DNA of 64,000 nt from Nitrospirales bacterium. Lineage in GTDB: Bacteria > Nitrospirota > Nitrospiria > Nitrospirales > UBA8639. The translations under genes were made by a program, and so were the position numbers. The first letter of the stretch is position 1. Each line of letters begins with the position of its first letter. The notes below the pieces were generated by a model. That model was not told the origin of the DNA. It saw nothing but the letters and a program-made list of their open reading frames with translations, and ran no database searches. The stretch covers positions 1 through 64,000 of the forward strand of contig JAJDVY010000041.1 in the NCBI GenBank assembly GCA_022825885.1. Direction: 5' to 3'. Shown piece after piece: positions 8,482-16,579 of the stretch.

Positions 8482-8503
8482 GGGCAGGCACACAGGCCTG
8501 CCC
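8482..8503. repeat. Short hairpin repeat GGGCAGGC/GCCTGCCC
   Basis: GGGCAGGC (8482-8489) pairs with GCCTGCCC (8496-8503). The surrounding text, ending CCCCTACA, is a kind of dispersed intergenic repeat seen in many unrelated bacteria. It sits in the 252-bp divergent region between the dehydrogenase and cupredoxin genes. Confidence 0.55.
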
Positions 8504-8549
8504 CTACACCAGATTGAACCATGATCCCGTAGGGGACGACCGGAGCCCG

Positions 8550-8568
8550 TCCTGAGCTTGTCGAAGGA
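8550..8568. repeat. Dispersed repeat TCCTGAGCTTGTCGAAGGA
   Basis: This 19-bp near-palindrome (TCCT...AGGA, TTCGACAAGCTCAGG on the other strand) is repeated with one change at 19938-19956. The same word is widespread in intergenic DNA of many unrelated bacteria. It is immediately upstream of the cupredoxin ribosome-binding site. Confidence 0.8.
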
Positions 8569-8593
8569 TGTCGTCCCTGGAAAAAGGAGCAGT

Positions 8594-8977
8594 ATGGCCT
8601 TGAACCTTTTTTATCCCTTTCTCGGCTGGATGATGCTGTTTGTCCTGCTTCCGGTCGGCTTGAGTCAGGCCGGGAATTCTCCCATCCTTCTTTTGGACCG
8701 GAGGCCGTTTTATACGCCTTCGGTCATGACGATTCTTTCGGGGCAGTCTGTCCAGTGGTACAACCAGTCGATGCAGCCTCATACCGTGACGCACGACGGA
8801 TGCGGACGAGGCAGAAGATGCGCCTTTGCCTCCGAACACCTTCATCCCGGTGAACGATTCAGCGTGAGCGGGTTGTCGCCTGGACTGTATTCCTACCATT
8901 GCGAGATCCATCCGTTCATGCGCGGTCGCATTCAGGTCAAACGGATCGCGCAAAACCCGGGCGTCACGGAGTTGTAG
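8594..8977 (+). CDS. Cupredoxin (plastocyanin-like blue copper protein), exported
   Basis: The 127-residue protein begins with a signal peptide (LFYPFLGWMMLFVLLPVGLSQAG). A plastocyanin-type domain follows. The copper ligands are visible: His in QPHTVTHD, then Cys and His in YHCEIHPFM, and Met in the same loop, in the usual H...C-x3-H-x2-M order. It should be a periplasmic one-electron carrier. The start ATG at 8594 follows AAGGAGC; a longer frame would begin inside the dispersed repeat. No partner oxidase or reductase is adjacent, so its donor and acceptor are unknown. A second, different cupredoxin is encoded at 14807. Confidence 0.88.
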   Translation: MALNLFYPFLGWMMLFVLLPVGLSQAGNSPILLLDRRPFYTPSVMTILSGQSVQWYNQSMQPHTVTHDGCGRGRRCAFASEHLHPGERFSVSGLSPGLYSYHCEIHPFMRGRIQVKRIAQNPGVTEL

Positions 8978-9043
8978 CCTGTTCTTGACGTGCTTATCGA
9001 GGATCGGGGATTCAGTGTCGTTGGTGTTTCTTCATTCTCCTTC

Positions 9044-9174
9044 TGTCATCCTCGACGCTTGTCCCCGACTCGATCGGGGATCCAGATAATCTATTAGGAT
9101 CCAGTGTCTTTATTCTTCACGGACGAAGTGAAAAACAACGACCCTGGATCCCCGATCGGAGTCGGGGATGACAG
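9044..9174. repeat. MITE/REP-like element, complete copy
   Basis: The left end CTGTCATCCTCGACG and the right end GGGGATGACAG are inverted copies. Internal arms GATCGGGGATCCAG and CTGGATCCCCGATC also pair. The whole unit is 131 bp with no coding capacity. Related copies are at 7039, 10005 and 20002. Its symmetry and size suggest a small non-autonomous mobile element or a compound REP. Confidence 0.75.
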
Positions 9175-9199
9175 AAAGAAAGACGGGCGTCACGGAATT

Positions 9200-9227
9200 G
9201 TAGGGATCAACGATCGTTGATCCCTAC
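9200..9227. repeat. 28-bp perfect palindrome (copy 1)
   Basis: The half-site GTAGGGATCAACGA is followed at once by its exact reverse complement. The right end overlaps the truA stop codon (9224-9226), so the palindrome provides the last base triplet of that gene. The position between convergent genes suits a bidirectional terminator. Related copies are at 13590-13617 and 58345-58374. Confidence 0.9.
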
Positions 9228-9964
9228 GTTTTGTAATGGACGTGAAGAAGATACAGCCCTTGAGGGGGTGCCGTATACCCTGCTTGGCGGCGGTCGCGGG
9301 CTTCAAGAATTGCCGCCATGGCCTCGGGGTTTCTTTTGCCGTGACCGATTTCAACGAGAGTTCCGACTAAGGCCCGGACCATTTGTTTCAAAAAACGGTC
9401 GGCCCTGATCGTGAAACGGATCAGGGGGCCATCCTGGGACCAGTCAATGTGGTCGATGGTGCAGACGGGATTGTTGGTGCCGGCATTCGGGCCTTGAAAC
9501 GACGTACAGTCGTGTTGTCCCAGGACGTGACGTGACGCCGCACGCATCACGTTGACGTCAAGCGATCTGGCCACCTGCCACACGCGCTGACGGTCCAGCG
9601 CCGGCCGCGTCGGCTGGTTGAGGATACGGTATTCATACGTTTTGGCCTGCGCGTCGTAGCGGGCATGGAAGTCGTCGGTCGTGGTTTCCGTTCGGCGTAC
9701 GCTGATAGCTTGCGGCAGCACTCCGTTCAAGGCGCGAGTCCACTCATGGGGCAAGAACGGGCGGTCCGATCGAAAACAGACGACTTGCCCGAGCGCGTGT
9801 ACGCCCGCGTCCGTTCGACTGGCGGAGATGGTTGAGATCGACTGCCGGGTAATTTGGCGCAATGCGTCTTCAAGCACCCCTTGAATGGTCGGGCGGTCGG
9901 GCTGCCGTTGCCATCCGGCATACGTGGTCCCGTCATACTCGATCAGCAGCTTGTAGGTGGTCAT
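9224..9964 (-). CDS. truA: tRNA pseudouridine(38-40) synthase
   Basis: TruA isomerises uridines 38, 39 and 40 in the anticodon arm of several tRNAs. The 246-residue product opens with YKLLIEYDGTTYAGWQRQP, typical of the family, and contains the catalytic aspartate in SASRTDAGVHALGQV (about residues 48-62). The motif RFTIRADRFLKQMVR near residue 185 is the second conserved block. Length is normal. The final codon is the TAG supplied by the adjacent palindromic repeat, so the C-terminus (HVHYKT) may have been trimmed or set by that insertion. Confidence 0.96.
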   Translation of the reverse strand: MTTYKLLIEYDGTTYAGWQRQPDRPTIQGVLEDALRQITRQSISTISASRTDAGVHALGQVVCFRSDRPFLPHEWTRALNGVLPQAISVRRTETTTDDFHARYDAQAKTYEYRILNQPTRPALDRQRVWQVARSLDVNVMRAASRHVLGQHDCTSFQGPNAGTNNPVCTIDHIDWSQDGPLIRFTIRADRFLKQMVRALVGTLVEIGHGKRNPEAMAAILEARDRRQAGYTAPPQGLYLLHVHYKT

Positions 9965-10004
9965 AACCCGGTGCCGGATTGAGTGGCTCCATAGAACTTT
10001 CTCT

Positions 10005-10158
10005 TGTCATTCCCGACGCTTGTCCCCGACTTGATCGGGGATCCAGGCAATTTATAGGAATCCAGTGTCGTTCTCTTTACTGACAAAGAAAAAATTCTGG
10101 ATCCTCGATTAAAAATAGCCTGTCCTCGACGTTTGTAATCGGGGATCGAGGATGACAG
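10005..10158. repeat. MITE/REP-like element, second long copy
   Basis: It starts TGTCATTCCCGACGC and ends GAGGATGACAG, again with internal GATCGGGGATCCAG and a matching CTGGATCC arm. An extra inner segment resembling the copy at 20002 (GCCTGTCC, TCGATTAAAA) makes it longer than the 9044 copy. It fills most of the 282-bp gap between truA and the amidase gene, in which nothing else is seen. Confidence 0.75.
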
Positions 10159-10246
10159 AAAGGGAAAAAGCAGGTTCCTCGCTTTGCTCGGAATGACAAT
10201 TCTGATGCAGTCAACCTCTCATTGCTGCCTGTGAATGCATAAACGG

Positions 10247-11563
10247 TTACATGTTCTTCAGGTACGCTTGAATGCCTTGATAAATGCCTTCCGCCAGTTT
10301 TTGCTGAAAGGCTTTTGTCTTCAGCCGTTTCTCTTCCGTTGAGTTTGAGATAAATCCTACTTCAGCCAGGATGCTCGGCATGTTCGTGAAGCGCAGGACG
10401 TAAAATGGCGCGGTTTTGACGCCATGATTTTTGATTGTGTAATGCTTGCGCAAGGTGGCGATGATCGTATCATTGGCGGTCTTGGCAAAGGTCCGGGATT
10501 CCTGGAGCTTACGGTCAGTCAAAGTATCGGTAATAATGAACTGCCAGGCTGGAGAGTCGTTTTCCAGCTTCATACCGTTTTCACGAGCGGCCACTTCCAG
10601 GGCGCGAGGATCATTGGCCTTTCCAAAATGGTACATTTCCAGTCCATGGATTGATCGTTGCGGATGAGAGTTGACGTGAATGGAAATGAATAAACAGGTC
10701 CGCGACTTTTTCGTGGCGTCGACGTTCGAACCCATGTCCTTCCCACACCATTCCTGCTTTTTGGTATTGGCAAATCCCACGCGTTTTTCCAGATCGAGAA
10801 ATACGTCTTTTGTCCGGGTTAACAGGACTTCGGCCTCGTGACGTTTGCGAATCAGGTCGCGTAAATATTTCGAGATCTGCAAGACAATGGCTTTCTCCTT
10901 GGCTCCTGTTCGCCCGGTGGTTCCCGGGTCTCTTCCACCGTGCCCGGGGTCGATGATCACCAGAACGCCGGCGTGAGTGGTCGAACCGGAGGGGGGCGCC
11001 GGTGAAACGGGAGCGTCATCCCGCTGAACGGCCTCGGCGGGTTTGGTTGTCCTGGGTTTGGATTTTGCCGGAGCGGTCTTTTTCCCATAGAAGAGATCGA
11101 CCGCCACGCGGTCCGGGTTGTCGAGTGTAAGGATCCGGTAGGTCCGAAGGGCTTGTAAATCCAGAACGATATGAACGGTCTCGGCATCTCCCGGGATTAT
11201 GGAGATGGCTCGTGGAAAATTTTTCCCCTTGATGCGTTGCTGCGCACGCTTGCTCAGGCGGACGTTGGCCAGGGAGATCGTCTCTTTGCGAGAGTTTTTT
11301 GTTTTCTTGACGGCAACCCGGCCGGTCAGATCCAGGACGACGCGGGTATAGTTTTTATGGGCGTGATGCCGGATGCTCTTGACGGTACGCGGAGCCGTGA
11401 TTTGACCGGATGCGGGGTTTTTTTTGACCAAAAGAACCTGCGCCGGCAATGCTGTATTGGACAGGACAGGGTAGGGGGGAGACGCGAACGACGTTCCTGA
11501 TCCGGTTGCAGTCCACCAGACCACCGCACAAGAGATCAGGGCAAGGGCAAGGACGTTTTTCAT
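10247..11563 (-). CDS. N-acetylmuramoyl-L-alanine amidase with AMIN domain
   Basis: The 438-residue protein is exported (signal peptide about residues 1-28). An AMIN domain covers roughly 60-155 (TRVVLDLTGRVAV; VHIVLDLQALRTYRI) and targets peptidoglycan at the division site. A proline-rich linker follows. The Amidase_3 catalytic domain (about 205-435) has the zinc ligands in VIIDPGHGGRDPG, E in the FLDLEKRV region, H in FISIHVNSH, and the late catalytic E in ILAEVGFISN. It cleaves the amide bond between MurNAc and the stem peptide during daughter-cell separation (AmiC-like). It is monocistronic between a repeat cluster and the divergent NYN gene. Confidence 0.93.
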   Translation of the reverse strand: MKNVLALALISCAVVWWTATGSGTSFASPPYPVLSNTALPAQVLLVKKNPASGQITAPRTVKSIRHHAHKNYTRVVLDLTGRVAVKKTKNSRKETISLANVRLSKRAQQRIKGKNFPRAISIIPGDAETVHIVLDLQALRTYRILTLDNPDRVAVDLFYGKKTAPAKSKPRTTKPAEAVQRDDAPVSPAPPSGSTTHAGVLVIIDPGHGGRDPGTTGRTGAKEKAIVLQISKYLRDLIRKRHEAEVLLTRTKDVFLDLEKRVGFANTKKQEWCGKDMGSNVDATKKSRTCLFISIHVNSHPQRSIHGLEMYHFGKANDPRALEVAARENGMKLENDSPAWQFIITDTLTDRKLQESRTFAKTANDTIIATLRKHYTIKNHGVKTAPFYVLRFTNMPSILAEVGFISNSTEEKRLKTKAFQQKLAEGIYQGIQAYLKNM

Positions 11564-11662
11564 GAGAGTTGACGACGGGAAGATGACGTCGTTTCAGAAT
11601 ACCAAATTCTTCACGTCCTGTCATTGACAGTATTGAAGCGCTGGGATAGCGTGTCTCACCGT

Positions 11663-12211
11663 ATGCCATTTACCATCCTTATCGACGGATACAATGTATT
11701 GGGCGTTTTCGGCAAGCGGAGACCGGAACGGACACTCGAGGCCGGCGAGGCGCGGGAAGCCCTCATTGCTCGGCTTTCGTTGTACAGCCAACGCAAAGGA
11801 TATCCTGTGACCGTGGTGTTCGATGCCTGGCGTGAGCCAACGGGGTTTGAGCATCACGAGCACCGGAGCGGGGTGCAGGTGGTGTTTACCAAACGGGGAG
11901 AACGGGCAGATCAGGTCATTCAACGGTTGGCCCGTGAATATGGTCGGACCTGTGCCGTGGTGTCGTCGGATTTGGAGATTATCCAAACAGCCAAATCCCA
12001 CGGGGCCTTTGTAATGAAATCGCAAGAATTTCAAGTAAAACTTGAATCTTTGGGGAATGCAGCATCCCATGCGGGAGAGCGTGTCTCCCCTGTACAGCCT
12101 TGGGCCAAGCTTGAAGAAGAAATTCCCCCGGCGCGTTTGGATAAAAAAGGGAATCCTCGTAAGTTACCAAAAGCCGTCCGCAGCAGGAAGCGCCAACTCA
12201 GGGGATTCTGA
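11663..12211 (+). CDS. NYN domain protein (YacP/Rae1-like predicted RNase)
   Basis: The protein is about 182 residues. The NYN domain starts at FTILIDGYNVLG with the first active-site Asp, continues through VVFDAWREP, and includes RADQVIQRLARE and VVSSDLEI, matching the PIN-like YacP family. In Bacillus the homologue (Rae1) is a ribosome-associated endoribonuclease; that role is only inferred here. The C-terminal tail (about 150-182) is basic. I start at the ATG giving MPFTIL; an upstream TTG in frame would add 13 residues. Its last 14 bp overlap the convergent tatD gene. Confidence 0.82.
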   Translation: MPFTILIDGYNVLGVFGKRRPERTLEAGEAREALIARLSLYSQRKGYPVTVVFDAWREPTGFEHHEHRSGVQVVFTKRGERADQVIQRLAREYGRTCAVVSSDLEIIQTAKSHGAFVMKSQEFQVKLESLGNAASHAGERVSPVQPWAKLEEEIPPARLDKKGNPRKLPKAVRSRKRQLRGF

Positions 12212-12968
12212 AAAGCCGTTTGGTATTGTCCATGGTGGATCGTGCAATGGATTCGAGGGACCCGTTTCTACGGACTTCCGCCAAGGTTTCCGCCACGTAT
12301 TGCACGTAGGCGGGTTCATTCCGTTTCCCGCGATAGGGAACCGGTGTCAGGTAGGGACAATCCGTTTCGATCATGAGGCGGTCCAAGGGGACGGTCTTTG
12401 CGATGTCCCGTAGCATGGTCGCGTTCTTGAACGTCAGCACGCCGGAAAAAGAAAGATAAAAACCCAGGTCCAGCGCGTCCTTGGCGAGCCATGCGTCTCC
12501 TGAAAAACAATGGAAGACGCCGCCCAGATCCTTCGCTCCTTCTTCCCGAAGGATCGTCACGGTATCTTCCTGGGCTTCCCGCGTATGGATGACCAGGGGA
12601 AGGGCCAGTTCGCGCGCCAGGTGAATCTGTTCACGAAACCGTTCGCGTTGGACCTCGCGTGGAGAATGGTCATAATGATAGTCCAACCCGATTTCACCGT
12701 AAGCTACGACTTTGGGTTGCCGTGCGAGAGAGCGAAACGCTTCGTACCAGCCCTCTTTGATTTCCTTGGCTTCATGCGGATGCACGCCGATGGTCGCGAA
12801 AACCCGGGGATGGGCTTGGGCCAAGGTCACGGCAGCCCGGCTGGTTGCCAAATCGCACCCGATTGTGATCATGGCTTCAACCTCCGCGGCTTCGGCACGT
12901 TGAAGCACGGCGTTTCTATCGGTATCGTATCGCAGATCATCCAAATGTACGTGGCTGTCAATAAGCAT
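12198..12968 (-). CDS. tatD: TatD family metal-dependent DNase
   Basis: The 256-residue protein has the TatD hallmark metal ligands: HVHLDD at residues 6-11, VAYGEIGLDYHYD near residue 90, VIHTREA near 126, and ETDCPYLTPVPYRG around 202-215. Family members are magnesium-dependent 3'-5' exonucleases acting in DNA repair and turnover. Length is normal. The start ATG follows CGGAG at a good distance. It overlaps the NYN gene tail to tail by 14 bp. Confidence 0.93.
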   Translation of the reverse strand: MLIDSHVHLDDLRYDTDRNAVLQRAEAAEVEAMITIGCDLATSRAAVTLAQAHPRVFATIGVHPHEAKEIKEGWYEAFRSLARQPKVVAYGEIGLDYHYDHSPREVQRERFREQIHLARELALPLVIHTREAQEDTVTILREEGAKDLGGVFHCFSGDAWLAKDALDLGFYLSFSGVLTFKNATMLRDIAKTVPLDRLMIETDCPYLTPVPYRGKRNEPAYVQYVAETLAEVRRNGSLESIARSTMDNTKRLFRIP

Positions 12969-13040
12969 AACGTTTCTCCGTATTCGTCATAAGAAGGCAT
13001 CCTAGCATATCATCCGTCACCAAAGAAGACGGGGGAGTCA

Positions 13041-13571
13041 ATGGATTGGGATACGGCAGTGTTTTACGCCGTCAACGGGTGGGCCGGCCAGTCGGCTCCT
13101 TTGGATTGGCTGATGTTGCAATGTTCATCGGCCAGGAATCTCGTCCTGTTGATCGTGGTGTTTCTCTCCTGGCGCGCGTGGCTCGATTGGCGTCACGGTT
13201 TGCTGGTTGCTTCAGCCTTGGGTATCTCGATCGGGGTGGGGGATTTTGTCGGGACGCTAATCAAGTCTTGGATTGCCCGTCCGCGGCCGTGCCACGTTTT
13301 GCTGAACGTTCAGGAGCTGGCCGGATGCGGAAAAATGTTCAGCTTGCCTTCCAATCATGCGGTGAATGCGGCTACGGCCGTGGCCTTGCTTGGGGTCCTT
13401 TTTCCTTCAACCCGCTGGGTCGCGGGCACCTTTCTGCTTTTCGGCGGCATCTCCCGCGTGTATCTGGGCGCCCATTACCCGGCGGACGTACTCGCCGGCT
13501 GGTGCCTGGGTGGCATTTTGGGTGCCACGGCCGGGTATGTTATCGCGAAACGTTCTTCACTCTGGACTTGA
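13041..13571 (+). CDS. PAP2-family membrane phosphatase
   Basis: The 176-residue integral membrane protein has about five hydrophobic segments. The three PAP2 phosphatase motifs are present: K-x6-RP in KSWIARPRP (about 74-82), PSNH (103-106), and SR-x5-H in SRVYLGAHYPADVLAG (about 138-153). Proteins like this dephosphorylate undecaprenyl pyrophosphate, phosphatidylglycerol phosphate or lipid A. The substrate cannot be chosen from sequence alone. The ATG follows GACGGGGGAG. It is followed by a 28-bp palindrome that may end its transcript. Confidence 0.88.
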   Translation: MDWDTAVFYAVNGWAGQSAPLDWLMLQCSSARNLVLLIVVFLSWRAWLDWRHGLLVASALGISIGVGDFVGTLIKSWIARPRPCHVLLNVQELAGCGKMFSLPSNHAVNAATAVALLGVLFPSTRWVAGTFLLFGGISRVYLGAHYPADVLAGWCLGGILGATAGYVIAKRSSLWT

Positions 13572-13589
13572 TCTGAGGTAGAGGCACGT

Positions 13590-13617
13590 GTAGGGACCAA
13601 CGATCGTTGGTCCCTAC
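13590..13617. repeat. 28-bp perfect palindrome (copy 2)
   Basis: The half-site GTAGGGACCAACGA is followed by its exact reverse complement. It differs from the 9200 copy by one symmetric base-pair change, so the symmetry has been kept by compensating substitution. It lies between convergent PAP2 and htpX genes, where it could fold into a strong hairpin in either transcript. Confidence 0.92.
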
Positions 13618-13657
13618 AGGGTCATGGCCTGCAAAATCGGTACAACGGTTGCGACCG

Positions 13658-14542
13658 TTACAGTTTCTGTAAGGCCGCCACGCGGTCCTTGATGGGCGGA
13701 TGCGTCGAGAAGATCTGCATAAAACTGCGCGTTTGCCCCGAGATTTTCATGGTCGCCAGGGCGTCTTCGGTCTGGTATTGATATTCGACCCGATTGACCC
13801 ACCGGTTGATCGCGTGCAGCGCCGAAATCATGTGCTCCTTGCCGACGGTATTGGCTGCAAACTTGTCCGCGGAAAATTCCCTGCGACGTGACCACCAACT
13901 GATGGGAATCATCGCGAGGATAGACAGGACGATCTGGAGGAAGAAGTAGACGCCGAGGCCCAACATGGGATTGCGTTCGGCAACCTGGCGATACACGATT
14001 CGGCTGATGAAATAGACGAAGGTATTCATCAGGCCGGCCAGGATCGTGGTGGTAAACATGTCGCCGTTATACACGTGCCCCATTTCATGGGCCAGTACGG
14101 CCCGGACTTCTCCTTCGTTCAGGTTATTCAATAAGCCGGTTGAAACGGCCACCATCGAATTGTTCTTCGACGGCCCCGTGGCAAAGGCATTGGGGTCCGG
14201 TGAGTCATACATCCACACTTCCGGCATTTTGATGTTCAGCCGGCCGGAGATCTTTTGTACCGTTTCATAAACGAGTAATTCAGCCGCGTTCCGGGGTTGG
14301 GTAATCTGTGCGCAATCCAACATCATGCGCGCCATTTGCTTGGAAAAGGCCAGGCTGATGAACGCTCCGCCGAATCCGATGACAAAGGCCCATAAGAGGT
14401 CCTGTTGCACAAATGAGCCGCGAAGGTCGATCCCGAACGCGGGCAGGACCAGTTCCATGAGGATTGTGAAGGTGATGGACAGGGTGACAAAGATCAGAAT
14501 ATTGGACAAAAGCAGCAAGCCAATGCCTTTCAGCTTTTTCAT
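13658..14542 (-). CDS. htpX: Zinc metalloprotease HtpX
   Basis: The 294-residue M48 membrane protease degrades misfolded or damaged inner-membrane proteins. It has two N-terminal membrane segments (about 5-25 and 38-58), the zinc-binding motif LAHEMGHVYNGD near residue 140, two further hydrophobic segments, and the third zinc ligand region RREFSADKFA. The C-terminus FSTHPPIKDRVAALQ is typical. The start chosen follows GAGGAGG by 5 nt; a longer upstream frame does not resemble the family. A promoter-like TTGACT lies on the minus strand at 14693-14698. No CIRCE or other heat-shock operator was seen. Confidence 0.95.
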   Translation of the reverse strand: MKKLKGIGLLLLSNILIFVTLSITFTILMELVLPAFGIDLRGSFVQQDLLWAFVIGFGGAFISLAFSKQMARMMLDCAQITQPRNAAELLVYETVQKISGRLNIKMPEVWMYDSPDPNAFATGPSKNNSMVAVSTGLLNNLNEGEVRAVLAHEMGHVYNGDMFTTTILAGLMNTFVYFISRIVYRQVAERNPMLGLGVYFFLQIVLSILAMIPISWWSRRREFSADKFAANTVGKEHMISALHAINRWVNRVEYQYQTEDALATMKISGQTRSFMQIFSTHPPIKDRVAALQKL

Positions 14543-14806
14543 GCATTCCTCCTCTACAAAAACGTTTGTGATTTCCGGCGAATTCTGCTTGATGGACGGC
14601 CGCCATGGGCGCTTCGGGGCGTGTTCCTTGAAACCCTCAGGGGTCCACCCTATAGTCGGTTTACCATGATATAGTAATACCATATTTTTGTGAGTCAAGG
14701 CGGGGCAGGGGCTGACCACACCAGAATGGTCATCTTGAACGAAGGGAATCAACTGGTTTCAGCGGGAATCGTTAACGAATGGGCGAACACAGACAAGGAT
14801 TCACTG

Positions 14807-15232
14807 ATGAGAAATCAATCCTGGTTGGTTGTGGTATACTGTTGGGCCGCATTGATCTGTTTTTCCGGCGTTTCGTTTGGGGACGAAAATGAGGAGGTGC
14901 TGGTTCTTGAACCGGATGCGGAGGGGATCCAGCGGGCTTCCATCGTGCTGGATAGTTATGCGTATGCCCCCGCCCATATCAGCGTTCAGGCGGGTTTGCC
15001 CGTCGAATTTCGCCTGGAAAACCAGAGTTTCCTGACTCCTCATAATTTCATCATGGATCATCCGGACGTGGGTCTCCAACAGAACGTCAACGTAGACGCC
15101 GGAGATCACGTGACGATTCGGTTCATTGCAGAGACCCCGGGGACGTATATTTTTTATTGTGACAAACAATTGCTGTTTTTCCCCAGCCACCGCGAGGAAG
15201 GGATGGAAGGCCGCCTCGAAGTGCGGCCATGA
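14807..15232 (+). CDS. Cupredoxin domain protein, exported
   Basis: The 141-residue protein starts with a signal peptide (WLVVVYCWAALICFSGVSFG). A cupredoxin fold follows, with potential copper ligands His in TPHNFIMD, then Cys, His and Met in YCDKQLLFFPSHREEGMEG. The Cys-to-His spacing is longer than in plastocyanin and is more like nitrosocyanin or auracyanin-type and EfeO-like cupredoxins; the exact type is uncertain. It overlaps the next gene by ATGA, so translation is coupled to the squalene/phytoene synthase. That link between a copper protein and isoprenoid synthesis is unexplained. Confidence 0.82.
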   Translation: MRNQSWLVVVYCWAALICFSGVSFGDENEEVLVLEPDAEGIQRASIVLDSYAYAPAHISVQAGLPVEFRLENQSFLTPHNFIMDHPDVGLQQNVNVDAGDHVTIRFIAETPGTYIFYCDKQLLFFPSHREEGMEGRLEVRP

Positions 15233-16281
15233 AGTCGATGATGGATGAGAATTCCGTCGAGCAGTATTTGCTGCATGACGTGTTGAAGCAGGTGTCGCGT
15301 TCGTTTTACCTGACCTTGGCCGTGTTGCCCGGGTGTGTGGCCAAGCAAGTGGGACTGGCGTATTTGTTCGCGCGCGCGGCCGATACCATTGCGGATGCGG
15401 GCCGGATGGACCGCGGCGCCAGGGCCGCGCTGTTGGGGCAACTCAAGCTCCAATTTGTGGGGGAAACCTGTAATCAGGAGACCATCAGCACCATTCAGGC
15501 CCTGACGATTCCACGGCAGGAACATCCCGGCGAACGGACCTTGCTCGAACACCTCGACCGCTGTTTTCACGTATACGAAGACCTGTCGCCGGACGACCGG
15601 GCGGAGATCCGTCACGTGTTGCCGATTCTCATCAGCGGCATGGAAATGGATCTGGACCGTTTCCCCGGTGAATCCGGGGCGGCCCTCGCCGCGCTTCCCT
15701 CACTGGAGGATCTTGATGATTACACGTATAGGATTGCGGGCTGCGTCGGGGAGTTTTGGACTAATATCATGTATGCCCATCTGCCGCGCATCCGCCGGAC
15801 GTGGGACAGGGAAGCCAAAATCCGCACGGGCATCCGGTTCGGCAAAGGGCTGCAATTGACCAATATTTTGAAGGATCTGTCCACGGACCTGCGTCGCGGG
15901 CGATGTTACGTTCCCCTGGAGTTGTTGGCCCAGGCGGGCCTGACCCCGGCGGATTTATTGGATGCGCGTTCGATGTCCGGCTTCAGCCCGGTCCTGCACG
16001 CATTGGTGCAGACGGCGTTGGCCCATTTGGATCAGGGTTGGCTGTATGCTACGTCGATTCCACGACGCGACCTTCGTCTGCGTCTGGCGTGTATGTGGCC
16101 GATTCTCATCGCCCTGAAAACGCTGCATCTCCTGACCACGTGCGACAACCTTCTGGACCCCACACGGAAATTGAAGATTTCCCGGTGGGAGGTCTACCGG
16201 ATCATCGCGGCATCCACGCTGACCGGAACCACGTCGGCGGGTACGGCCTATTGGGGACACCTGCGCAAGGCCGTCGGGTAG
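15229..16281 (+). CDS. Squalene/phytoene synthase family protein
   Basis: The 350-residue protein belongs to the trans-isoprenyl head-to-head synthase family. It shows SRSFYLTLAVLP at residues 24-35, the first Asp-rich motif in RAADTIAD (about 52-59), YRIAGCVGEFW near 165, and the second Asp motif in NILKDLSTDLRRGRCYVP (about 211-228). It condenses two farnesyl or geranylgeranyl diphosphates to presqualene or phytoene. Hopanoid (HpnC/HpnD) versus carotenoid (CrtB) use cannot be decided here, as no desaturase or cyclase is next to it. Two ATGs, 15229 and 15238, are plausible starts. Confidence 0.9.
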   Translation: MKSMMDENSVEQYLLHDVLKQVSRSFYLTLAVLPGCVAKQVGLAYLFARAADTIADAGRMDRGARAALLGQLKLQFVGETCNQETISTIQALTIPRQEHPGERTLLEHLDRCFHVYEDLSPDDRAEIRHVLPILISGMEMDLDRFPGESGAALAALPSLEDLDDYTYRIAGCVGEFWTNIMYAHLPRIRRTWDREAKIRTGIRFGKGLQLTNILKDLSTDLRRGRCYVPLELLAQAGLTPADLLDARSMSGFSPVLHALVQTALAHLDQGWLYATSIPRRDLRLRLACMWPILIALKTLHLLTTCDNLLDPTRKLKISRWEVYRIIAASTLTGTTSAGTAYWGHLRKAVG

Positions 16282-16287
16282 AAGCGA

Positions 16288-16578
16288 TTACTCGGCCTGG
16301 GGAACGAGCAACTTTTCGCCTTTGCGAAACACTGCATAAATCGCTTGTGAAGGACAGGCATCGAGGCACATCCGGCACGTGTCCATGCACCGCGATTCGT
16401 CGAACTTATATGGGGGAGTGGATAGCCATGCCCCGGTGGGACAGACGGGAATACACACGGCCTTATGCGTGCAGCGGTCCGGGTGACGGACCAGGTGATC
16501 TCGAGATACCATCATGGGTTGCACTCCTTCGAACAGACCCCCGGAGAACATATCCAACATGTTTTCGGGACGTCGCAT
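16288..16578 (-). CDS. 4Fe-4S ferredoxin
   Basis: The 96-residue protein has two cysteine clusters. One is CTHKAVCIPVCP (about 36-47), with an unusual C-x5-C-x3-CP spacing. The other is CMDTCRMCLDACP (about 64-76), with four cysteines. That is enough for one or two [4Fe-4S] centres. An N-terminal extension of about 30 residues precedes the clusters and has no signal peptide, so it is cytoplasmic. It lies 1 bp downstream of a 138-residue hypothetical on the same strand, and a [2Fe-2S] ferredoxin gene is close upstream. The three probably form one electron-transfer operon. Confidence 0.85.
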   Translation of the reverse strand: MRRPENMLDMFSGGLFEGVQPMMVSRDHLVRHPDRCTHKAVCIPVCPTGAWLSTPPYKFDESRCMDTCRMCLDACPSQAIYAVFRKGEKLLVPQAE

Positions 16579-16579
16579 A

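Noticed and set aside
836-13000. cas genes near the array
   Set aside because: None of the genes to the right is a Cas family; the left side is outside the window.
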